Source of the DNA: Streptomyces alanosinicus
GTDB lineage: Bacteria > Actinomycetota > Actinomycetes > Streptomycetales > Streptomycetaceae
Length of the DNA stretch: 64,000 nt
NCBI RefSeq assembly: GCF_014650595.1
Contig: NZ_BMVG01000015.1
Span: 111,025 to 175,024 of the forward strand
Reading direction: 5' to 3'
Under the pieces are notes generated by a model. That model was not told where the DNA came from. It did not search any database and worked only from the letters and a program-made list of their open reading frames with translations. The position numbers and the translations under genes were made by a program. Numbering within the stretch: the first letter of the stretch is position 1; each line of letters starts with the position of its first letter. Positions 7,171-15,163 of the stretch are shown piece after piece.

Positions 7171-9099
7171 GTGTCCCACCGCACGCCTGACCACCTACCG
7201 GAAGACCCGCACGAGCCGGGAAACGGCCCGGGGGAAACCGGGGGCCGTGCCGGGTGGAGGCCGGGTGGGAATGCCGCGGGACCGGGACCGGAGGAAGCGG
7301 GAAGCGGAAGCCCTGCGGGGCAGGCGGACGCCGGGGGGCTCGCGGGGCCGATGGCAGCCGGGGGGGCCGGACGAGCCGGGTCGTTCGTCCGGCGGGGGCG
7401 CGTCGCGATGGGCCGGGGCGGCGGGCCCGGCGGGCGGGGCCCGGTTGGGTGGGGCGGCGGGCGGGGTGGCGGGCGGCGCCCGGTCGGGCGGGGCCTGGCC
7501 GTGGGGGTGAGCGTTCTGGCCGCGGGACTCCTGCTGGCCGCGTTGCTGCTGCCGAACCAGCCCGATCTCCTCACGCCGACCGCGTTCCTGCGGCTGCCCG
7601 GCGAGGGCATCCTGCTCGCCGCCGTACTGCTCGTGCTGCCGCCCCGGGCACGCAGGACCGGGGCGGTGGCCGTCGGCGTGCTGATCGGGCTGGTCGCCCT
7701 CCTCAAATGCGTCGACATGGGCTTCTACTCGGTGCTGTTCCGCCCCTTCGATCTGGTGCTGGACTGGGGTCTGCTGGGCAACGCGGCGGACTATCTCCGG
7801 GAGACCTCCGGCCGCGCCGGCGAGCTGGCCGCGCTCACCGGCGCCCTGCTCCTCGCGGTCGCCGCCCTCGCCCTGACCACGGGTGCGACGGTACGGCTGA
7901 CCACCCTGATGGCGCGCCACCGCGCCCGAGCCGTCCGTGTCGTCCTGGTGCTGGGCACCGCCTGGATCACCTGCGTCGTCCTGGGCCTGCGCAGCGGCGG
8001 CGTGCCGGTCGCCTCGACGCTCGACGCGGATCTCCTCGGCGACCGCGCCAAGCAGGTCCGCGTCTCCCTGGCGGACGCGCGGCTCTTCCGGCGCGAGGCC
8101 GCCGTCGACGCCTTCGCCGACACACCGCCCGGCAAGCTGCTCACCGGGCTGCGCGGCAAGGACGTGCTGTTCACGTTCATCGAGAGCTACGGCCGCTCGG
8201 CGGTCGAGGACCCGGGGATGGCCCCGCGGATCAGCGCGGTCCTGCGGCGGGGCACCGCGGCCCTGCGGGCCGCCGGGTTCCGGGCGCGCAGCGGCTGGCT
8301 GCGCTCGCCGGTCACCGGTGGCGGCAGCTGGCTGGCCCACTCGACGTTCCTGTCCGGTCTGTGGGTCAACAACCAGCAGCGGTTCCGCACCCTCACCTCC
8401 AGCGACCGCACGACCCTCACCGGCGCCTTCCGCAGGACCGGCGCCTGGCGCACGGTCGGGGTGGTGCCCGGGGTGCTGGTGGCCTGGCCGGAGGGCCGGT
8501 TCTTCGGCCTGGACCACGTCTACGACGGCCATCACCTCGACTACCACGGCCCGGACTTCGGCTGGTCGCAGGTGCCGGACCAGTTCACCCTGGAGACGTT
8601 CCGGCGGCGGGAGTTCGGCAAGCGGGGCCGGGGCCCGCTGATGGCGGAGATCATCCTCACCTCCAGCCACTATCCGTGGGCGCCCGTGCCCCGCCCGGTC
8701 GACTGGGCGGCGCTGGGCGACGGCTCGGTCTTCCAGCAGATCAGGCGGGACGGCAAGACCGAGCAGGAGGTCTGGCGGAGCCCGCAGAGCGTGCGCGCCG
8801 AGTACCGCGCCTCCGTCGAGTACTCGCTGAACAGCCTCGTCGGGTTCCTGCGGCGGTACGGCAACGAGAACACCGTCCTGGTCTTCCTCGGTGACCATCA
8901 GCCCGTGCCGACGGTCACCGCGAACAGTCCCCGCAAGGACGTGCCGGTCACCCTCGTCGCCCGCGACCCCAAGGTGCTGGACCGGATCTCCGGCTGGGGC
9001 TGGACGGAGGGCCTGAAGCCCGCCGAGAACGCCCCGATCTGGGCGATGAACAGCTTCCGCAACCGCTTCCTGAAGGCGTTCGGACCACAGCCGGGCTGA
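7171..9099 (+). CDS. Membrane sulfatase/alkaline-phosphatase-superfamily protein
   Basis: The protein has 642 residues from GTG 7171, chosen for the AAGGA site seven bases upstream; an ATG at 7102 lacks one. It begins with about 100 residues of Gly/Arg/Pro-rich low-complexity sequence. Then come about five transmembrane segments (for example GVSVLAAGLLLAALLL and VVLVLGTAWITCVVLGL), and from about residue 330 an extracytoplasmic alkaline-phosphatase-like domain. Visible landmarks are VLFTFIESYGRS, the presumed nucleophile region SWLAHSTFLSGLW and the metal-ligand motif FLGDHQPVP. This matches membrane phospho- or sulfo-transferases of the LtaS/sulfatase group that act on envelope glycolipids or polymers. 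The true substrate is unknown. Neighbouring genes give no functional hint. Confidence 0.8.
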   Translation: MSHRTPDHLPEDPHEPGNGPGETGGRAGWRPGGNAAGPGPEEAGSGSPAGQADAGGLAGPMAAGGAGRAGSFVRRGRVAMGRGGGPGGRGPVGWGGGRGGGRRPVGRGLAVGVSVLAAGLLLAALLLPNQPDLLTPTAFLRLPGEGILLAAVLLVLPPRARRTGAVAVGVLIGLVALLKCVDMGFYSVLFRPFDLVLDWGLLGNAADYLRETSGRAGELAALTGALLLAVAALALTTGATVRLTTLMARHRARAVRVVLVLGTAWITCVVLGLRSGGVPVASTLDADLLGDRAKQVRVSLADARLFRREAAVDAFADTPPGKLLTGLRGKDVLFTFIESYGRSAVEDPGMAPRISAVLRRGTAALRAAGFRARSGWLRSPVTGGGSWLAHSTFLSGLWVNNQQRFRTLTSSDRTTLTGAFRRTGAWRTVGVVPGVLVAWPEGRFFGLDHVYDGHHLDYHGPDFGWSQVPDQFTLETFRRREFGKRGRGPLMAEIILTSSHYPWAPVPRPVDWAALGDGSVFQQIRRDGKTEQEVWRSPQSVRAEYRASVEYSLNSLVGFLRRYGNENTVLVFLGDHQPVPTVTANSPRKDVPVTLVARDPKVLDRISGWGWTEGLKPAENAPIWAMNSFRNRFLKAFGPQPG

Positions 9100-9187
9100 C
9101 CCTCGGCATCGCGTCCGCCGCTGCGGAAAATCGTCGCAGCCCTCTTGCCTCGGGCCGCATGGCCTGAATTACTGACCCCGAACGGAT

Positions 9188-9205
9188 CGACCGAATGATC
9201 GGTCG
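9188..9205. promoter_or_regulatory. Perfect palindrome CGACCGA-ATGA-TCGGTCG, candidate TetR operator
   Basis: A 7+7 inverted repeat with a 4-bp spacer lies 35 bp upstream of the PaaK-like ligase start. Its ACCG...CGGT form resembles operators of PaaR-type TetR regulators of phenylacetate genes. No adjacent TetR gene is present in the window. Confidence 0.5.
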
Positions 9206-9239
9206 TCCGGTATGTGCGGATGGCGAGGGAGACGACGCG

Positions 9240-10544
9240 ATGGCGGATGCGACGGAGCTGCTCGACACGGGCGAACGGCTCGGGCCCGGGGAACTGCGGC
9301 AGCTCCAGCTGGAGCGGCTGCGCACCTCGCTGCGGCACGCCTACGACCACGTGCCGTTCTACCGGGAGTCCTTCGACCAGGCCGGTGTCCGCCCGGAGGA
9401 CTGCCGCTCCCTCGCCGACCTGGCCCGTTTCCCCTTCACCACCAAGGCCGACCTCAGGGAGAACTACCCGTACGGCATGTTCGCCGTGCCGCGCGAGCGG
9501 ATCCGCCGGCTGCACGCCTCCAGTGGCACCACCGGACGCCCCACGGTGGTCGGCTATACCGACAACGACCTTTCCATGTGGGCCGACATGGTGGCGCGGT
9601 CGATCCGGGCAGCCGGCGGGCGCCCCGGCGACATCGTGCATGTGGCCTACGGCTATGGGCTCTTCACCGGTGGTCTGGGCGCCCACTATGGCGCCGAACG
9701 CCTGGGCTGTACGGTCGTCCCGGCCTCCGGCGGAATGACGGCCCGGCAGGTGCAGCTGATCCAGGATCTGCGGCCGTCCGTCATCATGGTGACCCCGTCC
9801 TACATGCTGACGCTGCTGGACGAGTTCGAGCGGCAGGGCGTGGACCCGCGCGGCACCTCGCTGCGCGTGGGGATCTTCGGGGCCGAGCCCTGGACCGAGC
9901 AGATGCGCGGGGAGATCGAGGAGCGGTTCGCGATCGACGCCGTCGACATATACGGACTGAGCGAGGTCATCGGCCCGGGTGTGGCCCAGGAGTGCGTGGA
10001 GACCAAGGACGGGCTGACGGTCTGGGAGGACCACTTCTATCCCGAGGTGGTCGATCCGATCACGGGCGAGGTGCTGCCGGAGGGCGAGCGGGGCGAGCTG
10101 GTGTTCACCTCGCTGACCAAGGAGGCCATGCCGGTCATCCGGTACCGCACCCGGGATCTGACCCGGCTGCTGCCCGGTACGGCGCGGGCGTTCCGGCGGA
10201 TGGAGAAGATCACCGGGCGCAGCGACGACATGGTGATCCTGCGCGGGGTCAACCTGTTCCCGACCCAGATCGAGGAGATCGTGCTCCGCACGCCCGGCGT
10301 GGCACCGCACTTCCAGCTCCGGCTGACCCGGGAGGGCCGGCTGGACCGGCTGACCGTGCGGGCCGAGGCACGCGCGGACGCGGGCCCCCGGACGCGGGAC
10401 GCCGCGGCCCGGTCCATCGCCGCGGCCGTGAAGGACGGTGTCGGGGTGTCCGTCGACGTCGAGATCGTGGCGCCGGAGTCGCTGGAACGGTCGGTCGGCA
10501 AGATCCGCCGCATCGTGGATCTGCGCGGGCGGGACGCGGGGTAG
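9240..10544 (+). CDS. Phenylacetate-CoA ligase family protein (PaaK-like)
   Basis: This 434-residue AMP-forming aryl-CoA ligase is the standard PaaK length. The ATG at 9240 follows GAGGGAG. Key motifs are the P-loop RLHASSGTTGRPTVVGYT (about residues 89-106), YGLFTGGLGAHYGAERLG, YGLSEVIGPGVAQEC, YRTRDLTRLLPG, the hinge GRSDDMVILRGVNLFPTQIEE and the C-terminal SVGKIRRIVDLR containing the conserved Lys. It should convert phenylacetate or a related aromatic acid to the CoA ester, feeding aerobic aromatic catabolism. No paaABCDE oxygenase genes are in the window, so the substrate is open. A palindromic operator lies immediately upstream. Confidence 0.9.
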   Translation: MADATELLDTGERLGPGELRQLQLERLRTSLRHAYDHVPFYRESFDQAGVRPEDCRSLADLARFPFTTKADLRENYPYGMFAVPRERIRRLHASSGTTGRPTVVGYTDNDLSMWADMVARSIRAAGGRPGDIVHVAYGYGLFTGGLGAHYGAERLGCTVVPASGGMTARQVQLIQDLRPSVIMVTPSYMLTLLDEFERQGVDPRGTSLRVGIFGAEPWTEQMRGEIEERFAIDAVDIYGLSEVIGPGVAQECVETKDGLTVWEDHFYPEVVDPITGEVLPEGERGELVFTSLTKEAMPVIRYRTRDLTRLLPGTARAFRRMEKITGRSDDMVILRGVNLFPTQIEEIVLRTPGVAPHFQLRLTREGRLDRLTVRAEARADAGPRTRDAAARSIAAAVKDGVGVSVDVEIVAPESLERSVGKIRRIVDLRGRDAG

Positions 10545-10586
10545 GACGCCTCGCGCGGGCGACCCGCGTGCCGGAGAAGGCCTGAG

Positions 10587-10609
10587 CGAGGTCGTATCGA
10601 CGTACCTCG
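10587..10609. promoter_or_regulatory. Inverted repeat CGAGGT-N11-ACCTCG upstream of the ArsR gene
   Basis: A perfect 6+6 repeat with an 11-bp spacer sits just upstream of the -10 element of the ArsR-type gene, a suitable place for autoregulation. ArsR operators often show 6+6 repeats with a spacer near 10 bp. Confidence 0.4.
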
Positions 10610-10625
10610 AAACATCGTCGCGGCC

Positions 10626-10631
10626 TATACT
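10626..10631 (+). promoter_or_regulatory. -10 element TATACT of a probably leaderless transcript
   Basis: TATACT lies 9 bases before the ATG at 10640. Initiation about 6-9 bases downstream would place +1 at or next to the start codon. No purine-rich ribosome-binding site lies between, so translation is probably leaderless. Confidence 0.5.
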
Positions 10632-10639
10632 CCACAGCC

Positions 10640-10972
10640 ATGACGGACACCGCCCCCTCCCCGGAACCGGACCTGGTCAACGCGCTGCGGGCGCTGTCCA
10701 ATCCGATGCGGCTGCAGATGCTGCGCTGGCTGCGCGAGCCCGAGCGGCACTTCCCGCTGGAGACGGCGATCGCCGATCCGGCCGAGGTCGGTGTGTGCGT
10801 GAGCCACATCCAGGCCAAGGCCGGCCTGGCCCAGTCCACCGTGTCGGCCTATATGGCCGAACTCCAGCGCGCGGGCCTGGTCCGCGCCACCCGGGTGGGC
10901 AAGTGGACCCACTACAAGCGTGACGAGCAGCGCATCGCCGACCTGGTCGCGGAGCTGAGGCAGACGCTCTAG
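10640..10972 (+). CDS. ArsR-family winged-helix transcriptional regulator
   Basis: The 110-residue protein consists of a single winged helix-turn-helix. LVNALRALSNPMRLQMLRWL (about residues 12-31) is the family's opening helix pair, the recognition helix is in AGLAQSTVSAYMAELQRAGLV, and the wing is ATRVGKWTHYKRDE. There is no CxC metal-binding motif; the only Cys is in EVGVCVSHI. A metal-sensing role is therefore not supported, and it may sense another ligand or redox state. It precedes the LLM oxidoreductase by 128 bp with a repeat-rich spacer, suggesting that it controls that gene. Confidence 0.88.
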   Translation: MTDTAPSPEPDLVNALRALSNPMRLQMLRWLREPERHFPLETAIADPAEVGVCVSHIQAKAGLAQSTVSAYMAELQRAGLVRATRVGKWTHYKRDEQRIADLVAELRQTL

Positions 10973-11033
10973 AGACGCGCGGGCACACCGACCCAGGCAC
11001 ACCGACACGCGTGCTCCGCCCGGCTTGCGCTTC

Positions 11034-11053
11034 ATATCGAGATTCTGCGATAT
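11034..11053. promoter_or_regulatory. ATATCG-N8-CGATAT inverted repeat, candidate ArsR site
   Basis: A perfect 6+6 AT-rich repeat lies in the gap between the ArsR gene and the LLM oxidoreductase, 48 bp before the latter's start. It is followed by further GATTCGATTCGAT-like short repeats. Position and symmetry suit binding by the upstream ArsR-type protein. Confidence 0.4.
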
Positions 11054-11100
11054 TTCGATTGAGCGATTCGATTCGATCGACCCTTCGAGGGAGCACACCC

Positions 11101-11973
11101 ATGGACCTCGGCACGTTCGGGATCTACACGTTCGACTTCGAGCACCAGCCGGCCGCGCAGATCCGGGACTCGGTGCGGGAACTGGAGGAGCTGGGCTGGC
11201 CGGCCGTCTGGATCCCGGAGGCGCTCGGGCGGGACGCGTTCACGCACGCCGGTCATCTGCTGGCGGCCACCCGGCGGCTGACCGTGGTGAACGGCATCGC
11301 CCGGATCTGGTCCCGACAGGCCCGCTGGACGCACGGCGCCGCGCTGCTGCTCGCCGACGCGCACCCGGGACGGCATGTGCTCGGCCTGGGCTTCGGCGGA
11401 CAGCCGCACCCGGACGTCAGGCCCCTCGCCGCGATGGCGGCGTACCTCGACGAGCTGGACGCCATGGAGACGCCCAACCCGCGCCCGGCACAGCCCATCC
11501 GGCGTCTGCTGGCCGCGTACGGCCCGAAGATGCTGGAGCTGGCCCGGGACCGGGCCGACGGGGCGCAGACCTACCATGTGAACACGGCACACACCGCGCA
11601 GGCGCGGGAGATCCTCGGCCCGGACGCCTTCCTCGCCGTCGAGCACGCGGTGCTGTTCGAGTCCGACCCCGACCGGGCCCGCACCCTCGCGCGCGAGCAT
11701 CTGCACGGCTATCTGGAAACCCCGTACAACCTCGCCAAGTTCCGTCGGCTCGGCTACACCGACGACGACCTCACCGGCGGCGGCAGCGACCGCTTCGTGG
11801 ACGACCTGGTGTTCTGGGGCGACCCGGACACGGTCGTACGGAAGCTGCACGGGCAGGTGGCAGCGGGCGCCGATCACGTCGCCGTACAGGTGATCGGCGT
11901 ACCGCCGGGCGTATCGGCGCTGCCGCACTGGCGTCTGCTGGCCGACGCCCTGCTGCCACCCGGGACCCGCTGA
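11101..11973 (+). CDS. LLM-class F420-dependent oxidoreductase
   Basis: The 290-residue luciferase-like monooxygenase-fold protein starts at ATG 11101, preceded by CGAGGGAG. Its N-terminus (GTFGIYTFDFE...IRDSVRELEELGWPAVWIPE) and the segments LAATRRLTVVNGIARIWSR and HVLGLGFGGQ are characteristic of actinobacterial F420-linked LLM oxidoreductases. The C-terminal part (VFWGDPDTVVRKLHGQVAAGADHVAVQV) is the typical last beta/alpha unit. It should use reduced F420 or FMN for a redox step on an unknown small molecule. It lies 10 bp, tail to tail, from the AMP ligase that follows. Confidence 0.85.
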   Translation: MDLGTFGIYTFDFEHQPAAQIRDSVRELEELGWPAVWIPEALGRDAFTHAGHLLAATRRLTVVNGIARIWSRQARWTHGAALLLADAHPGRHVLGLGFGGQPHPDVRPLAAMAAYLDELDAMETPNPRPAQPIRRLLAAYGPKMLELARDRADGAQTYHVNTAHTAQAREILGPDAFLAVEHAVLFESDPDRARTLAREHLHGYLETPYNLAKFRRLGYTDDDLTGGGSDRFVDDLVFWGDPDTVVRKLHGQVAAGADHVAVQVIGVPPGVSALPHWRLLADALLPPGTR

Positions 11974-11982
11974 CCGCCCCCG

Positions 11983-13479
11983 CTAACCGCCGAAGCGGTC
12001 CCGTAGTTCGCGCTTGAGGATCTTCCCGCTGGCGTTGCGCGGCAACTCGGTCACGAACAGCACCCGCTTGGGCGCCTTGAAGGGCGCGATCCTCTCCCGC
12101 ACATGCGTGATGAGCTGATCCTCCGTCACCTCGCCACGCGGGACGACGACCGCGGTGACGGCCTCGATCCAGCGTGCGTCGGGCAGGCCGATCACGGCGG
12201 CCTCGGCGACGGACCCGTGGGTGTACAGGGCGTCCTCGACCTGGCGCGAAGCCACCAGGACGCCACCGGAGTTGATGACGTCCTTCACCCGGTCCACGAT
12301 CGTGAAGTAGCCGTCGGCGTCGCGCACCGCGAGGTCGCCGGAGTGGAACCAGCCCTCCCGGAAGGCCGCGGCGGTCTCCTCGGGTTTGTCCCAGTAGCCC
12401 TCGCACAACTGCGGTGAGCGGTAGACGATCTCGCCGGGCGTACCCTCGGGCACGTCCTCGCCCTTGTCGTCCACCACCCGCGCGTCCACGAAGAGCACGG
12501 TGCGGCCGCAGGAGTCCAGCCGACCCTCGTGCTCGTCGGGGCCGAGCACCGTGGCCAGCGGGCCGATCTCGCTCTGCCCGAAGCAGTTGTAGAAGGCGAG
12601 TCCGGGCAATCGTTCGCGCAGCCGCTCCAGGACCGGGACCGGCATGATCGACGCGCCGTAGTAGGCCTTGCGCAGCCCGTCGAGGTCGCGGGTGGCGAAG
12701 TCGGGCCGGCCCGCGAGGCCGATCCATACCGTGGGCGGCGCGAACAGGCTGTCCACGCGGCCCGCCTCGACGAGGTCGAACAGCCGGTCCCCGTCGGGCG
12801 CGTCCAGGATGATGTTGGTGGCGCCGACGGCGAGGTACGGCAGCAGAAACACATGCATCTGGGCTGAGTGGTACAGCGGCAGCGCGTGTGCCGGCCGGTC
12901 GCCGGCGCTCAGGTCGAGGGCGGTGATGGCGCTCAGGTACTCGTGCACGAGGGCCCGGTGGGTCATCATCGCGCCCTTGGGCAGGGCGGTCGTACCGGAG
13001 GTGTAGAGCAACTGGACCAGGTCGTCGGCGCGGGGTTCGGGGCCGTCGTACGGCGGTGCGTCCGGCAGCCGGGCGAGGAGCGAGCCGCCGGCGTCCCTGA
13101 GCGGCAACACCTGTACGCAGTCCGGGAGTCGGCCGGCCGGCTTCGGGTCGGCGAGGACCAGGGTGCTGCCGGACTGGCCGACGAGGTACGCCAGGTCGTC
13201 CCCGGTGAGGTTCTGGTTGACGGGCACATGGACCAGGCCCGCCCGGGCGCAGGCGAGGAAGGCGATGAGGTAGGCGTCGGAGTTGTGGCCGAAGGCGGCG
13301 ACCCGGTCGCCGGGCGCGAGGCCCCGCGCGAGCAGCACCGAGGCCGCTCGGGAGACGGCGTCGTCGAGTTCCTCGTACGTCCAGTGGCGCTCGCCGTACT
13401 CCACCGCGAGGCGGGCCGGGGTGCGCCGGGCGCTGCGCCGCAGCACCCCGTCGACCGTGCTGCCGTGTCCCTGCGTCAT
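11983..13479 (-). CDS. Long-chain acyl-CoA synthetase / AMP-dependent ligase
   Basis: This 498-residue adenylate-forming ligase carries the P-loop LLYTSGTTALPKGAMMTH (about residues 158-175), LPLYHSAQMHVF, the adenosine motif YNCFGQSEIGPLATVL, the hinge IVDRVKDVINSGGVLVASRQVED and the C-terminal PRNASGKILKRELRDRF with its catalytic Lys. Length and motifs fit fatty-acyl or medium-chain acyl-CoA synthetases. It is divergent from the terpene P450, separated by a 220-bp promoter region. It is more likely part of the flanking acyl-CoA metabolism genes than of the terpene locus. Confidence 0.9.
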   Translation of the reverse strand: MTQGHGSTVDGVLRRSARRTPARLAVEYGERHWTYEELDDAVSRAASVLLARGLAPGDRVAAFGHNSDAYLIAFLACARAGLVHVPVNQNLTGDDLAYLVGQSGSTLVLADPKPAGRLPDCVQVLPLRDAGGSLLARLPDAPPYDGPEPRADDLVQLLYTSGTTALPKGAMMTHRALVHEYLSAITALDLSAGDRPAHALPLYHSAQMHVFLLPYLAVGATNIILDAPDGDRLFDLVEAGRVDSLFAPPTVWIGLAGRPDFATRDLDGLRKAYYGASIMPVPVLERLRERLPGLAFYNCFGQSEIGPLATVLGPDEHEGRLDSCGRTVLFVDARVVDDKGEDVPEGTPGEIVYRSPQLCEGYWDKPEETAAAFREGWFHSGDLAVRDADGYFTIVDRVKDVINSGGVLVASRQVEDALYTHGSVAEAAVIGLPDARWIEAVTAVVVPRGEVTEDQLITHVRERIAPFKAPKRVLFVTELPRNASGKILKRELRDRFGG

Positions 13480-13699
13480 GGCTCATGATCCTGGGTCCGG
13501 CACGCAGTCAGGTCAAGCATCGAGAGACGTCAACACCTGTTCGCTGAATGCACCTTTTTGCTTCTGCGTGCTTCTGTGCGCCCCTTTGGAGAAAGGATTC
13601 CGGAAACCAAGCACCGTTGAACCTGGGCAGGACTTGTCTCAAGCGTCAAGTCCGTAGCACTTCACGCATTTCACGTGACACGTTGGGCAGGAGGTATCC

Positions 13700-15163
13700 A
13701 TGAGCCGTGCTGTGCCTGAACAAAAACGAACGTGGACGACAGGTACTGCTCCCGGCATATTCCCACTCCTCGGCCACGGTATCGCCTTATACCGCCGACC
13801 GCTGGCGTTTCTGAATTCTTTGCCCGCGCACGGGGATCTGGTCGAAATACGGCTGGGCCCCCAGCGCGCCTGGATGGTGTGCCATCCGGAACTGACCCAC
13901 GACGTACTCATGGATCCGCACACCTTCGACAAGGGGGGCCCGCTGTACGACCGGCTCGGCAAGCTCATGGGAGACGGTCTCGTCACCTGCCGCCAGGCCA
14001 CGCACCGGGACAAGCGCAGGCTGCTGCAACCCGGCTTCCGTCCTTCCCATGTCGCCGCGTACACGGATCTCGTCACCGAAGAAGCCGCGGCGCTGTGCGA
14101 CGCATGGCCCGCGGGCGGGACGGTCCCCGTCACCGAGGCGATGACGACCCTCTCGACCCGTGTGATCAGCCGGGTCCTCCTCTCCGACTCGCTCGACGAC
14201 CCGACGACCGCCGAGGTGCGGGACTGTCTCACCGACGTCGTCCGTGGCCTCTTCGTCCGCACGGTCGTGCCGATCGACGCCCTGTTCCGTCTCCCCACAC
14301 CGGCCAACCGCCGTTACCGGAACGCACTGTCCCGGCTGCACACGATCATCGACGCGGTGATCGCCGAGCGGCGCCGGGGTGCCGACCGCGACGATGTGCT
14401 GGGCACGCTGCTGGCGGCCACGCGCGCTGACGGCGCGGCGGCGCCGATCTCCGGCCAGGAGGTCCACGACCACCTGATCACGCTGCTGCTCACGGGCGTC
14501 GAGACCCAGGCGCTGTGCCTGGCGAGCGCCTTCAGCCTGCTGGCCCGCCACCCGGAGGCGGAGCGCCGTCTGTACGCCGAGCTCGACGCCGTCCTCCCCG
14601 GCGGCCGTAGGCCCGGTCCCGACGATCTGCCGCACCTCGTCCAGACCCGGTGCGTCGTCTCCGAGACACTGCGCCACTCCTCGCCCGGCTGGCTCTTCAC
14701 CCGCGTCACCACCAGGGACACGGAACTCGCCGGGTGCCGTCTGCCCGAGGGGGCGACCGTTCTGTACAGCCCCTATCTGCTGCACCACGATCCCTCGTCG
14801 TTCCCCGACCCCGAGCGTTTCGACCCCGACCGCTGGCTGCCGGGGCGGCCCACCGCCGAGCAGCGCCGCGCGATGATGCCGTTCTCCGCGGGCAATCGCA
14901 AATGCATCGGCGACGAGTTCGCCATGGTGGAGGCCGTCCTGGCGCTCGCGACCATCGCCGGCCGCCGGCGCCTGCGCCATCTGCCGGGACACGTCGAAGA
15001 GAAACCGCGTCCCGGAATCACGATGGGACCGCGTTCACTGGTCATGGCCTGCGCATCCCGTTCAGCCACGCCCTCCGCCGTCCCGGCCACGCCCCGGGCA
15101 ACAGCCGCCCCTCGCGCATCGGATTCCCGAACGGCAGGTGACCACGGTGTCCACAACACATGA
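13700..15163 (+). CDS. Cytochrome P450, terpene-locus type (contains a TTA codon)
   Basis: The 487-residue P450 starts at ATG 13700 after a strong AGGAGG. The N-terminus GIFPLLGHGIALYRRPLAFL resembles CYP170-type sesquiterpene oxidases. Visible motifs are the I-helix LLLTGVETQA, the EtlR of the K-helix (SETLRHSSPGW), the FDPDRWLP meander and the heme loop MPFSAGNRKCIGDEF with its Cys ligand (about residue 399). Codon 30 (13787-13789) is TTA, which requires the bldA tRNA in Streptomyces. The last about 40 residues are Ala/Ser/Pro-rich and atypical. The 3' end overlaps the terpene cyclase gene by 26 bp, so the two are surely co-transcribed and the P450 should oxidise the cyclase product. Confidence 0.92.
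   Translation: MSRAVPEQKRTWTTGTAPGIFPLLGHGIALYRRPLAFLNSLPAHGDLVEIRLGPQRAWMVCHPELTHDVLMDPHTFDKGGPLYDRLGKLMGDGLVTCRQATHRDKRRLLQPGFRPSHVAAYTDLVTEEAAALCDAWPAGGTVPVTEAMTTLSTRVISRVLLSDSLDDPTTAEVRDCLTDVVRGLFVRTVVPIDALFRLPTPANRRYRNALSRLHTIIDAVIAERRRGADRDDVLGTLLAATRADGAAAPISGQEVHDHLITLLLTGVETQALCLASAFSLLARHPEAERRLYAELDAVLPGGRRPGPDDLPHLVQTRCVVSETLRHSSPGWLFTRVTTRDTELAGCRLPEGATVLYSPYLLHHDPSSFPDPERFDPDRWLPGRPTAEQRRAMMPFSAGNRKCIGDEFAMVEAVLALATIAGRRRLRHLPGHVEEKPRPGITMGPRSLVMACASRSATPSAVPATPRATAAPRASDSRTAGDHGVHNT
13787..13789 (+). promoter_or_regulatory. TTA (bldA-dependent) leucine codon in P450 gene
   Basis: This is codon 30 of the P450 frame (I-A-L-Y, read as ATC GCC TTA TAC). In Streptomyces UUA is read only by the developmentally regulated bldA tRNA, so translation of this gene is expected to be restricted to late growth. 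It is the only in-frame TTA I noticed in the window. Confidence 0.85.
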
